Shown: positions 34,020 to 43,580, numbered from the stretch's first letter. The stretch: DNA of 64,000 nt from Paracentrotus lividus (GCA_940671915.1 CALNVZ010000008.1:130046-194045), one strand, 5' to 3'. The notes: generated from the sequence alone by a model not told the origin. Numbers and translations are program-made.

Positions 34020-34195
34020 TCTCTCAATTTTGCTTTTGTAAATTTGAATTATTGTTTAGTTTATCTATGTGTATGTTATCTATGTGTGACGATTTACTTT
34101 GTAAACTGAATATAATTCAGCTTTCGGGCTGCGATGTCCAGTATTTTTAATAAACCATAAACCATAATAAACCTAACCCCCCTTGGCTGCCGGAC

Positions 34196-34436
34196 CATCT
34201 CTGAAATTAAAACCATTCTTTTCATATTTGAGCACGCACTAATACTTATTAGCTAACTTTATCCAATACCACTTTTACAGAACTGAACTTGACCTCTATG
34301 ATGTTAAATTGTTTGTTACTTGTTTATGTTTTATGTTGATTCATGTTTATTTTGTTTATATTGTATATGTTCACAGGGCCCCCTGAAAAACAATGTTATA
34401 CCACTAATGGGGCTACCCTGTATAAATAAAACGGAA

Positions 34437-34479
<43 letters not shown>

Positions 34480-34483
34480 AGTA
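34196..34483 (+). mobile_element. LINE1 distal 3' UTR and (TAAA)n tail
   Basis: After the right end of element B: AT-rich text, then GGGCCCCCTGAAAAACAATG, CTAATGGGGCTACCCTGTAT and AAATAAAACGGAATAAATAAA ending in about eleven TAAA units (34436-34480). This looks like a CR1-type LINE 3' end with microsatellite tail. Since B interrupts a LINE1 3' UTR at 21648, I assign it to LINE1 (inference). Confidence 0.6.
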
Positions 34484-34596
34484 GTGGTGGAATTACGCAG
34501 TAGCGGACGCAGACCGGAGTCACACAATGAACTTACCGGGCCAATGCGTAAACATAATAGAGCCGCTTTTGTCCCCAGACAATTGATCCGCGCCTG

Positions 34597-34845
34597 TTAT
34601 GCTTCAGTCACACAGACACTTACGTTTAGTTACGTATTTGTTGCTTTATCCTTCTTTAATCGTATATTCTATCATTTCTTATGTATTTCTTTGTTTTATT
34701 GGATGAACGAAATTATCACTATTTCCACTGCTGGCTATGATGGGAAGGCATCCGTGGGGATCCGCAAAAAAAAAGAAAATAATTTTTGGACGCAACCGGA
34801 CGTAACTCAACGTAAGTGTCTGTGTGACTGTAGCATTACGCAACG
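34597..34845. mobile_element. ~249-bp MITE with CAGTCACACAGACACTTACG TIRs
   Basis: Left GTTATGCTTCAGTCACACAG (34597 on) and right end in reverse GTAATGCTACAGTCACACAG share about 40 bp of TIR, continuing ACACTTACGT..AGTTACG. It lies at the right border of the LINE1 stack, directly before LINE L ORF1 resumes. Confidence 0.8.
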
Positions 34846-35479
34846 ATATTTCAGATTTGCAAGCAGCAGCCACTGACATAAATGCAAGGCTAACTGTAAT
34901 CGAAAATGAAACTCTTCCGAAAATGAAAACAAATAATGAGAATATGAAAAAGGAACTCAAACAAATGGTTATGGCGTTGGAGCTGCATGACCGGAAAATG
35001 AATCTACTCATATATACAGTAGAGGAAAAAAAGAATGAAAATGTAGTAGCGTGTGTGAGAAATGTCTTCGAAGGTCTAGGATTCTCTAAAGAGGAGGCAA
35101 ACAGAATCTTCATATACAATGCTCACAGATTGCCACGACGCGTCGTGACAATGGTGAGGATTCACGGCGTGTCCACAATCCAATTATTGTGAGATTTGGC
35201 GCCATGTTGGAGAGGGATATGGTATTCAACGCTTACACTCAGAAATCCCGGATGAGTCACGTGACCGCAGAAGCTCGAGTCGCGGCTGAGGGATCCCCTC
35301 GCCTTGTTACAGATCTACCTGCACCCCTTAAACGAGAGAGGTTTCTTTTGGAACAACGCGCTTACCAGATGAGGAAGAAGGAGAACAAATCAACGCGCAT
35401 TAGGCTGATCGGTACAAATTTGCAGCTCGAATGCAGGGAAAAGGGTTCTTCCGCGCCATGGCTAGTTGTGATTGGTTGA
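34837..35479 (+). pseudogene. LINE L ORF1, distal part (coiled coil, RRM, CTD)
   Basis: Reads NDISDLQAAATDINARLTVI to KKELKQMVMALELHDRKMNL (coiled coil), then LIYTVEEKKNENVVACVRNV, FEGLGFSKEEANRIFIYNAH and RLPRR (RRM-like domain of L1 ORF1p). After a frameshift at about 35165, RFGAMLERDMVFNAYTQKSR and DLPAPLKRERFLLEQRAYQM (C-terminal domain). Ends TGA 35477-35479. It continues the N-terminal half at 11197-11526. The protein binds LINE RNA in its cognate family. The stop in the N-terminal half and the frameshift make it inactive. Confidence 0.75.
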
Positions 35480-36345
35480 AAATACCTAACCCTCATGTAG
35501 CAGTCAGAGTTGTTGCTACAACCATGACGATGCTAAAATGATTTCATTAAAGGATCAAAAATATTGTTACTCTAAACAGGCGAATGCAACATACCATTTT
35601 GCTGGCTTTTTATCTTCATATATGTTTTAATGTGCATTGTGTCCTACAAGTCTACACTTTTGAAATTGATAACAGAAGAGATTCGTCGCAGATTCGACAT
35701 ATATTTTCTTTCAATATTTGAATTATGAAAAAGAGTCATCCTGCAGATATTTTAGCAGAAAATGAAGTTCCATTGATGAAGCTGATTACGCAATATAGAC
35801 TCTTACTCATGACTATGACAACAATCTTGTGAAAATGAACTTTTTGTTCTCATTAATTCGCCTGAGTCTCTTTTTGAATCGGATAACAAGAGGTCCTGGA
35901 TTTTGTAAGTTTAATAATTATTTGCTCAAAGAAGAAGAATTTGTGCAACAAATAAAAAGAACGATAAGAAAGACAACCAAATTTTACGCTAATGGTGCAA
36001 TAGAATTTGACCAAAATGATTGTTTAGTTGGTGAATGCGAATTCAATATAAACGATCAATTATTACTTGAAACTTTAATGATGACAATACGAGGGGAGAC
36101 CATATCGTATGCATTTTTTGCAAAAAGGAAATGTATAAATAAAAAAAAAAGATTTTGAAAAGAAACTGGAAGATTTAGAAAGAAAGTAAGTTCTATCTAA
36201 TGATAAAGCAGTTGTATTAGCAGAAATTAACAAAATAAAAACAGAACTTGACAAGTTTCGCGTTAAAAAATTGAAGGGATTGCATTAAGATCGCGAATAA
36301 AATGGAAGGAGTTCAAAAAGAATTTCAAAAACAAGATGAGGTGAA
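35480..36345 (+). pseudogene. LINE L ORF2 fragment (endonuclease-RT linker)
   Basis: The recognisable block begins near 35870: SLFLNRITRGPGFCKFNNYL, LKEEEFVQQIKRTIRKTTKF, then LLLETLMMTIRGETISYAFF and KRK (35829-36158), followed in another frame by KDFEKKLEDLERK and LRSRIKWKEF near 36310. The RGxGFWKFNxxLLxDxEF...IRxxTISYAxxK pattern is the region between endonuclease and RT of Tx1/L1-type ORF2. No RT follows: the text ends where the GGCGCC array starts. The expected endonuclease N-terminus is largely absent from 35480-35800, so the element is internally deleted. Confidence 0.7.
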
Positions 36346-36365
36346 GTCGGCACCTCTCTAAGTTT

Positions 36366-36690
36366 CAGGTCGATTTGGTGCCCCCAAAATTTAAGGTCAA
36401 TTTGGCGACCCTATCTTTTAAGCTCAATTTGGTGCCAATAAGTTTAGGGTCATTTTGGCGCCCCCTAAGTTTCAGGTCAATTAGGCGCCCGTACGTTTAA
36501 GCTCAATTTGGTGCCTTTAAATTTAAGGTCAATTTGGCGCCCCTATACGTTTAAGCTCATTTTGGCGCCCCTCTAAATTTGTGATCGTTTTGGCGCCCCC
36601 TAAATTTAAGGTCGATTTGGCGCCCGTTAAATTTAAGGTCAATTTGACGACCCTACGTTTAAGCTCAATTTGGCGCCCCTCCAAGTTTGA
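36366..36690 (+). repeat. 27-bp GGCGCC tandem array, about 12 copies
   Basis: Units alternate GGTCAATTTGGCGCCCCTA and GCTCAATTTGGTGCC with a TTTAA spacer, 26-28 bp each. Related arrays are at 1569-1760, 10567-10690 and 57150-57260. Confidence 0.92.
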
Positions 36691-36702
36691 AGAAAAATCC
36701 CC

Positions 36703-36852
36703 GGGAAGGGTTGAGTGAACGTCCAAGATATACCAAATATCCCAGAAAGGGGAAAGCGGTGACAAACACATTCAAGAAATTAATAACGGAGCAACATAAT
36801 GTCGCTTGAGCCAGAAAAAAATATTCCACCTTCATGACGAACAGTGTATATA
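36703..36852 (+). repeat. ~150-bp dispersed direct repeat, copy 1
   Basis: Resembles 39250-39395 in the same orientation (both end ATTCCACCTT.ATGACG.ACAGTGTAT). Together they bracket the 36.9-39.2 kb foldback region. Confidence 0.7.
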
Positions 36853-36982
36853 CAAAAAAAAAAGAAAGTTCCCCCTATTTCAGATATCAATAATTTTTCA
36901 ACCAGGAGAAAATTAAAAAATCATACATGTAGGGAATTTAATTAGCTACAATGGGAGCGAATTTTAGGAAAAATCCTCTAGT

Positions 36983-37361
36983 CATGCATCAGTGAGCAAT
37001 GGTTGAATGCAAAAATGTCATTTTTTTGAAGTTCACCAGCTTAAAATGGCAACTTTGATTCAATGATAACGGACCCATTTTCAAATGTTAAACATTTTAC
37101 TCGTCAGAATGTATGCCAAACTAAAACCAAAATACGGAAAAGAAATTTGCGTCAAATTTCACGGTTGAGTGAGCATGCATCAGTGAGCAATGGTTGAATG
37201 CAAAATGTCATTTTTTGAAGTTCACCAGCTTAAAATGCAACTTTGATTCAATGATAACGGACCCATTTTCAAATGTTAAACATTTTACTCGTCAGAATGT
37301 ATGCCAAACTAAAACCAAAATACGGAAAAGAAATTTGCGTCAAATTTCACGGTTGAGTGAG
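36983..37361 (+). repeat. Tandem duplication of a ~190-bp unit
   Basis: 36983-37173 and 37174-37361 are the same text (CATGCATCAGTGAGCAATGG...) differing almost only by single-base length changes in homopolymers. This could be a real recent duplication or an assembly artefact. Confidence 0.88.
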
Positions 37362-37417
37362 CCATGCAGCAAAAATTGCCCAAACTGCAATTTTTACTTC
37401 TTTGCCATGGTATAATC

Positions 37418-38628
37418 GATCAAACATGATGGAATTCCTGTTTTGGAATTGTATGTAACCAATATCCATTCATTTACATTTGAATAAACCCATCAATCAA
37501 CCAAAAAATAGGCCATTTTAGAATTACGAAGAGTTATTGTAGTAATTTTATGCACTAGAAAGCATCTCAATAACATTTTTGGGGTTTTATTTATATTCTT
37601 TGGACACTTGTCAATGATCCTATGGCATTTATTTACAAATTCATGCTTCAGTGAGCACGTGAAACTCGAAAAGCCCTTTTCTCACGTCCGGACTAAAATT
37701 CAAATTCTTACTTTGATTGAATATAACAATTCTTTTCGGGGAGTACTTTTGATTTTATTTTCATACAAATCCCGATGTTTTACGCCTCAGGGGGCACAAG
37801 ATACAAGAAAATCATGAAAAGAAGAAGAAAGTTTGGGGCTTCGTCATGGTTCAGTGACTTTTCGAATAGGTAATTTGAGTAAAGATCATGTTAGTAATAG
37901 ACCAGTTGAAGCTATGTGCAAAGTTTCATAAAATAATTCACAGTCAAATGGACAAAAACTGACAATTAAAATATGCCAAATTTCACTTTTGTTAAACTTT
38001 AATTAAACCTCTGTACACAAAGTCAATGGAGGAGGAATTCAATACCTGACAAATGTGAAATTCGACCAATTTCATTGATGATTATTGTTAATTCTACCGT
38101 GAGTTGTGTCACGAAACTTGGCACACAGCTTCAACTAATCTCCAACTAAGATGATCTTGAAATTACGTATTCCAAAAGTCACTGAACCACGACGAAGCCC
38201 GAAACTTTCTTCTCGTTTGCATGTTTTTTTTTTTGTATCTTGTGCCCACTGAGACGTGAAACATTGGGATTTGTGAAAATAAAATCAAAAGTACTCCCCA
38301 AAAAGAATTTTCATATTCAATAAAAGTAAGAATGTAAATTTTAGTCCATACGTGTGAAAAGGGCTTTTCCTGTCTCACGTGCTCACATAAGCATGAATTT
38401 GTAAATAAATGCCATAGAATCATTGACACGAGCCGAAAGAAAAAAAAATAAAACCCCAAAATGTTATTGAGATGCATTCTAGTGCATAAAATTACTACAA
38501 TGAATATTCGTAATTCTAAAATGGCCTATTTTGGGGTTGTTTGATGGGTTCATTCAACCGTAAATGAATGGATATTGATTTATACATACACTTCCAAAAC
38601 AGGAATTCCATCATATTTGATGTTTGTT
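37418..38628. repeat. 1.2-kb foldback palindrome
   Basis: The left arm 37418 to about 37990 is the reverse complement (roughly 85-90% by eye) of about 38040-38628: GATGGAATTCCTGTTTTGGA at 37429 pairs with its reverse at 38597. The spacer is very short. Open frames in the arms (37608-37817 plus, 38163-38477 minus) are the same sequence read from each arm and are not called. Confidence 0.85.
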
Positions 38629-38640
38629 CACGCGACCCAC

Positions 38641-39153
38641 CAAGGCCCCCTCAGTCCTACCCCAAGGAAACACATCTGAGGAGGAAATCTGTTATTGTTC
38701 TTTAAATAAAATCTAGAAGTATGGTTACACGCTCGACTCTTTTGTCTAGGGGAGGGGTCAAAGTTTAATTTGATTGGGGTTCATCATTCATTTTATTCAT
38801 TTTCAAACCATGGAAATGTCTATCTTCCCTAAATTGTATTGTAAAATCTCAACCAAACATAAATCAAAATAAAATATATTACAATAATCACTATTTACAG
38901 CCTTGTCATCAAGGCTAAACAAAGGGGAAAATGATGATATTTAAGGGTTAAACGTTTTTTTTAAATTTCTTTTGCTTTCAGCATAAAGATGGAATAAAAT
39001 ATTCCGAATTTTCACTATCTGGTTTTTTACTTCAACCCCTCCCCTAGACAAGAGACCTAAGCCTGTCTTCAGAAATATAGATTTTACTTAAAGAACAATA
39101 TAAAACAATACACCTCAGTCGCGTTTCCTGGGGGTAGGACTGAGGGGGGCTTG
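38641..39153. mobile_element. 513-bp foldback MITE
   Basis: Arms of about 125 bp: CAAGGCCCCCTCAGTCCTAC at the left; the right end reads CAAGCCCCCCTCAGTCCTAC in reverse. Both then share TTGTTCTTTAA.TAAAATCTA and TTGTCTAGGGGAGGGGT. The interior is AT-rich and non-coding. Confidence 0.8.
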
Positions 39154-39249
39154 ATCGGCCGGGAAAAAAAGGGGGCCCCCAAATAAGAAAAAATGACAAA
39201 AATGGGCATCATGGGGGTTGACAAAACATTTTTTGGAAAAAGGTACACG

Positions 39250-39395
39250 TGAAGGGTTGGGAGAACGGTCAAGATATAGCCAGGGTCCCAAAAAGAAAAA
39301 GCAGGGACAATCATATTCAATAAATTAAAATCAGAGCAAAATCATGTCGCTATGGCGGCAAAAGAATATTCCACCTTTATGACGGACAGTGTATT
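39250..39395 (+). repeat. ~150-bp dispersed direct repeat, copy 2
   Basis: See 36703-36852. Shares CAAGATATA..CCA, GTCGCT and TATTCCACCTTTATGACG. Confidence 0.7.
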
Positions 39396-39733
39396 CAAGT
39401 AACTTCAATGAAGGTGATAAAAAACTAAACTAATCGGTAAAAGGTTGAATATACCGACAATATGCTTAAAGGGATGCAGTATTAACATTGAATGATATTC
39501 ATATCACATTTATTGAATTTAGCTTATTTTGCCAACGTAATTGTAAACACTTAGGTAAGTCTGGTATCTCTTCAAAATTGCAAGCTAATTGCTTGCTTTA
39601 CCTTCGAGATATCAATGATTTCATACTCAAAATTTATAAACCAACACCGGATGGTTTATAAAACCATGTGCTTTTCCACACACCCACTTCCTGTTGTATA
39701 GTCCCGCGTCCCTAGCGGCCTGGTGAGCTATCA
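39396..39733. other. AT-rich spacer before element D
   Basis: No gene, repeat or inverted structure recognised. Confidence 0.4.
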
Positions 39734-39754
39734 CACTGTAAACATAAATTAGTC

Positions 39755-40045
39755 ATTTTGACTAATAAAAATTAGTCCTGCCATATGTCTGAAATGACTA
39801 CAATTAATTAGTCAGATGACCAACGTTTAGTCATTTCAGACACTTTGGGATTAAGTCAGATGTCTTGAATTAATTAGTCAAATAAATAAAGTTTAGTCAT
39901 TTCAGACACTTTTGGATTTAGTCAGATGACTAGAATTGATTAGTCAAATGACTAAAGTTTAGTCATTTCAGACACTTTTGGATTTAGTCAGATGACTAGA
40001 ATTAATTAGTCAAATGACTAAAGTTTGGTCATTTCAGACACTTTA
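39755..40045. repeat. Left subterminal TTAGTCA array of element D
   Basis: Three to four units of about 65 bp (TTTAGTCATTTCAGACACTT, GGATTTAGTCAGATGACTAG, AATTAATTAGTCAAATGACT). Confidence 0.85.
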
Positions 40046-40412
40046 AAAGTGAAATGAGAACAAGAGGGGAGGACAGAGGGAGAGAGGGAGACCAGGATGG
40101 AGAAGAATGGAAAAGTCTAATAAAAATTTATATTAAAAAAAAGTAAATTAAAACGTATAAATGTAAATTCGAAAATAATGGTTTCAATGAAGAAATTCCC
40201 AATCATCACCTTCACTTCAAATAACATAATAATTATGTATACGTATTGCTTTGAATATGTACATGTATACATGACATGTTGCATTTCATTGCATGATATA
40301 CATTCAAACAAGGTAAAGTACGTGGTACAGTGAAATATAAAGGTTTGAATACAAGAACATTATGCAGAATAGAAAAAAAATAGAAATGCAGGAAATAGCA
40401 TGTATCTGAAGT

Positions 40413-41131
40413 TTAGCTTGTCTTGGAAATTTCAGCAATAACAAATAGCAAATATTCCCCCAGCTCAACAAAGGTACAACTCCATTCAATACTCTGAGAA
40501 AGTCTTAAATCGTCCGATAGCACGTTCAATGTGAATCCTTGCTGATTCAATACGACGTGTCTTGACTGTGGCGTGTGTGTTGAGTTGCTTCCAATGTACA
40601 AATGGTCATGATGGTGGTATGTTTTAGTGTTGCTCCCCCTTTTTGCTCGGAGGTGTCTTATGAGAAAACAACGATCCGCCATGACGCCATCGCCATGTTC
40701 AATGTGGTTCAAGCAACCAGATTCTTGTGTGATCTTTTAATCTGATACACTACCTCCAAAGCTGAGAGAGAAAAATGAAGGTACCCCTTGGAAATGTTGC
40801 AACTAAGAGCTTAGGAGTATTGTGATGTTTATAAGATGACCAAGTTATTCTTTGAGAACAAGGCGTTGATGGGGTTAAATATTTCAGTACACTCTAAAAT
40901 TGTTCCAGTGTTCTTGAAGTATATTAAACTCTTCGGAAGACTTGCCCTTACTTGTTCCTTTGTTGGCCATTTGATGAGAAGTGGTCGCAGTTTAAGGTCC
41001 AGAAAATTTCAAAATGTTCCAATTTCAAATGTATCTGCCGGTCCACGATTTGTAAAACCACGTCGAAGACGGAAAAGTGTCATTATGAATTATTCATACA
41101 CAGTGAATATCCTTGAACGATGTTCCTGAAA
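40413..41131 (-). pseudogene. DDE_Tnp_4-type transposase, catalytic exon (element D)
   Basis: Minus strand after an acceptor near 41131: LKLRPLLIKWPTKEQVRASL, PKSLIYFKNTGTILECTEIF (family block IDCTEIFI, first acidic residue), SYKHHNTPKLLVATFPRGTF, IFLSQLW, SVSD, then NHIEHGDGVMADRCFLIRHL (GDxVMADRGF block, second Asp), TVKTRRIESARIHIERAIGR and FKTFSEY (RIHVERAIxRxK block with third acidic residue). This order is diagnostic for DDE_Tnp_4 (PF13359-like) transposases. At least three frameshifts and stops make it inactive. The 40836-41129 plus-strand frame is its shadow. The usual Asp in DCTE is Glu here. Confidence 0.85.
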
Positions 41132-41967
41132 AATGAGGCCATTAAAATAAAAAGAATTATTAGACAGGCATTATAAAATCCCAGGAAGGGCATCTATATA
41201 ATAATTGAAATATTTGTCTCTCTCATCATGATCTTTATTCCTTACATGAATTCATTTGATTTTCAAATTTACTAAATTATTAAAATAGTCATTCAAATTA
41301 GGTATTACTATTATTATTATTATTATTATTATTATTCTATTCGGCAGAAAGATGACATACAATATAAATAAAATTGATTCCATATAAAAACATATTATTA
41401 AAGAACACAAAAATATTAAGACACTATTTTCACGTGGCTGGGCTGCCAGGCCTTGGGCAAAGTTAACTAAATAACTACAGTCTGCGGACCGCTCTAACCT
41501 ATTATCCAGCCAGGTGAATTCAGTGTTGCAATATATGTGATATTAACAATTATAACATAACATTCATAACTTAAAAAGTCATTAAAAAGAAAAAATCAGT
41601 TTAAAATGGTACAAATTGTGTTTAAAAAAGGCGTTCAAGCAGTTGTTGAGTCTCTTTCAAGTGGACATGACCACACCATATTGGAAAGGTGTCTTAATTC
41701 CAAACATAAAAGTATGAGACATAATGTACTACAAGCTAATATATAAGTAAATTGCAATTAAATATGTGAAACAATAAAAAAAAAAAACCTGCAATGACAA
41801 TAATATTGCATAGCTCTAATTGAAAAAAATTTGGCATTCAATTGGCGAAATTAACCATTTAGTCCAATATCTAAAATACACTCCCTCTAAAAGGTGAGAT
41901 TGTTATTCAAAAATGATTTTCATGTACAGATTCAAGTACCGAATTATAGAACATAAAGTGAAAATAC
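41132..41967. other. Intron-like interior of element D
   Basis: AT-rich with (TTA)n at about 41309-41336. Contains no motif-bearing frame. Confidence 0.45.
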
Positions 41968-42076
41968 CTCAGATATAGCTGGAGAAGCTTTCGGTGTTTT
42001 GAATCCATTCCAGTACCTCATTTTGATGCCTTCTCTTTCAGAAAGTTGAACAAATAGCTCAGCATGATCACCTTCA
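41968..42076 (-). pseudogene. Element D gene, third exon
   Basis: Minus strand: after TAATTGAAG the frame reads HAELFVQLSEREGIKMRYWN and GFKTPKASPAISE, then a GTATTT donor. The LFxxLxxxxxxxxxYWxGxK pattern precedes the catalytic exon in this transposase family. Confidence 0.55.
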
Positions 42077-42210
42077 ATTATGTAAAAGGGGGAAAATATA
42101 TTATGTTATAAATGAAAATAATAGGAAATATTGTTATGTACGTGTATACATTGCTCATGATCATACATTATTGCAAAATATGTGAACAATTATAAAAACA
42201 ACTCACCGGT

Positions 42211-42424
42211 ATAAAAGAAGCAGGAATCGTCTGACGAAGAAACACATTCTATGAATCTGGAGCGCGTGAAAGCCGATGGGTCTGTAAGCTGTCTGTCTTC
42301 GTAGGATAGATGCAAAGTGTTTGAGTGATACTTCTGTTTGCGAAGCTTCATCTCTGGTTGACACTTTTGCTGTGCTATGTTGAGTGTGATAGAGATGTTG
42401 TAGATACCATGGAGATGTCTGGCA
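42211..42424 (-). pseudogene. Element D gene, second exon
   Basis: Minus strand: bordered by TTCATGCAG at the 5' side and CCG|GTGAGTTG at the 3' side. One frame gives KVSTRDEASQTEVSLKHFAS and a second gives LSYEDRQLTDPSAFTRSRFI then SSDDSCFFYTG. Both blocks (DEGTQTE; FxxxxxxDxxxxFYTGL) are typical for the region upstream of the catalytic domain, so a frameshift lies between them. Confidence 0.65.
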
Positions 42425-42482
42425 TTCTGCATGAAAAATTAATGAAACATAAATGTTAAATAAAAAATGTTTTTATTAATTT

Positions 42483-42484
<2 letters not shown>

Positions 42485-42523
<39 letters not shown>

Positions 42524-42534
42524 GGGGGGGGGGA
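42485..42534. repeat. Poly(T)/poly(G) tract
   Basis: About 36 T followed by G10. Likely the retained tail of an insertion, or a simple homopolymer expansion. Confidence 0.9.
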
Positions 42535-42655
42535 GGCTGCACCACCTCATCTTTTACAAATTAAAATTCGATTCGGCAAGAGTTCCTTTTGCGACAGCTA
42601 CCCAAATTGAAAAATATACATGTGGAAATTGTTTATAATAATATTTTAAACACAG

Positions 42656-42682
42656 ACTAGGGTTAGGGTTATGGTTAGGGTT
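42656..42682 (+). repeat. Short interstitial telomere-like repeat
   Basis: TAGGGTTAGGGTTATGGTTA then GGGTTA: three to four TTAGGG units, one mutated. Confidence 0.8.
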
Positions 42683-42766
42683 ATATTAAAAAAAAATGAT
42701 ATTTTAATAATAAAAAAATAACAAAAAAATACAACTTCCAGTTTATTTAGAGAAAAAACACTAGAG

Positions 42767-42840
42767 GAATAGCGGGAGTCGAAGCCGAGTCACCAGCGTC
42801 ACTGTCACTCACTCTCACACCACTACACCAACGAGACGGC
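42767..42840 (-). ncRNA. tRNA-derived segment (pseudo-tRNA or SINE head)
   Basis: On the minus strand GTTGGTGTAGTGG matches a Pol III A box (42819-42832) and GGCTTCGACTCCC a degenerate B box (42774-42786), with spacing fitting a tRNA of Glu/Asp/Gly type. The acceptor arms do not pair well, so it is not a working tRNA gene. Likely the head of a SINE or a pseudo-tRNA. Confidence 0.55.
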
Positions 42841-43252
42841 TTGCGCACTGCCGAGGATTTTTTATATTTTTGAATCAATTTTGAATAGCAAAAGGTTGAC
42901 GTCCGATAAATTATAGAGACGCATGCGCACAGGTGTGTTGTTATCGATTTTGGGTTTTTTTTTTTTTTGAGTGGCTGTCGCAAGAGGAACTCTTTCCTTT
43001 GATTCTTTACATGAATATATTCAATGATACTAATTATTGATCATCATATAACTATAATCATTCAGCACACCATCCGAGTATAGAGCGTGTTCTGCAACTA
43101 CAAATTACTAGTATTCCATGATATAAGCATACAACTAACGTGGAATTGAGCATGTGGGGCTACAACAAAAATTTAACATCACAATTTCTTCCATGTTCGG
43201 GATTCGCGTTAAAAATAGAATATGACATAAACTTACCTTGGTCTTTAAAAGC

Positions 43253-43326
43253 ATTTTCAACGATATCCTGGGATGGGTCTATTTCTTGGGCGTTGCATTC
43301 GATGTCGTTTTGTTTTTACCATTTTG
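43253..43326 (-). pseudogene. Element D gene, candidate first coding exon
   Basis: Minus strand: NDIECNAQEIDPSQDIVENA then FKDQ, followed by G|GTAAGTTT, a near-consensus donor at about 43253/43252. Upstream ATGs (GCCAAAATGG) are in a different frame by one base. The frame looks coding by its residue mix only. Confidence 0.45.
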
Positions 43327-43394
43327 GCATGTGTCCGTGTGGTTTGACCGCGAATCACTGTTACGTGCGCCGTATAGGCCTAGCCTCTGACCAT

Positions 43395-43580
43395 AAATAA
43401 GTCATTTGTAGGCCTACATGTTATTTGTTAGTCATTTGACCAATGTAAATAAGTCATTTGTTAAATGACTTGTTTATATTGGTCAAAATGACTTACCTAA
43501 ACTAGTCTTGACTGAGGTAATTAAGTCACTGAGACTGGACTAATATAAATTAGTCGTTTTGACTAATTTATAAGCACCAA
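43395..43580. repeat. Right subterminal TTAGTCA/AAATGACT array of element D
   Basis: AGTCATTTG, AAATGACTTGTTTATATTGG and TTAGTCGTTTTGACTAAT dyads mirror the left array. Confidence 0.82.

Larger units (their letters stand above)
28991..34169. mobile_element. LINE2: CR1/L2-like LINE inserted in element B, internally rearranged in this assembly
   Basis: AACCT is duplicated at 28986-28990 and 34170-34174; excision restores the arm of B as in A (CAATGCAACCT then ACCC..CCTTGG). The 5' UTR and N-terminus (28991-29928) and the 3' end (34020-34169, ending AATAAACCATAAACCATAAT) are on plus. The middle (29929-34019) is on minus, contains a gap, and holds one 0.81-kb stretch twice. Reordered, the pieces make one LINE of roughly 4.3 kb. 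Confidence 0.8.
21649..34195. mobile_element. Element B: second copy of the A family, with two nested elements
   Basis: The left terminus AGTCCAGCAGCAAGCCCATT matches the right terminus of A (reverse). The right terminus CCTTGGCTGCCGGAC (34181-34195) matches the left terminus of A (reverse). Between are the same long arms and centre, in opposite orientation to A. The right arm is cut by the Tc1/mariner-like element (25682-28655) and by LINE2 (28991-34169). Net length is about 4.4 kb. No clear target duplication was found (GTCTT left, CATCT right). A arms match the corresponding B arms far better than the two arms of one element match each other. Confidence 0.82.
42578..42994. mobile_element. 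417-bp inverted-repeat insertion holding a tRNA-like sequence
   Basis: AAGAGTTCCTTTTGCGACAG at the left pairs with the reverse of the right end (AAGAGTTCCTCTTGCGACAG). Contains three TTAGGG-like units (42656-42682) and a tRNA-related segment (42767-42840). It lies in an intron of the element D gene. Confidence 0.72.

Noticed and set aside
37608-38477. Two similar frames (37608-37817 plus, 38163-38477 minus) as paralogous genes
   Set aside because: They are the two arms of one palindrome; no domain and no intact start context.
42767-42840. Functional tRNA gene
   Set aside because: A and B boxes are recognisable but the B box is degenerate and acceptor arms do not pair.
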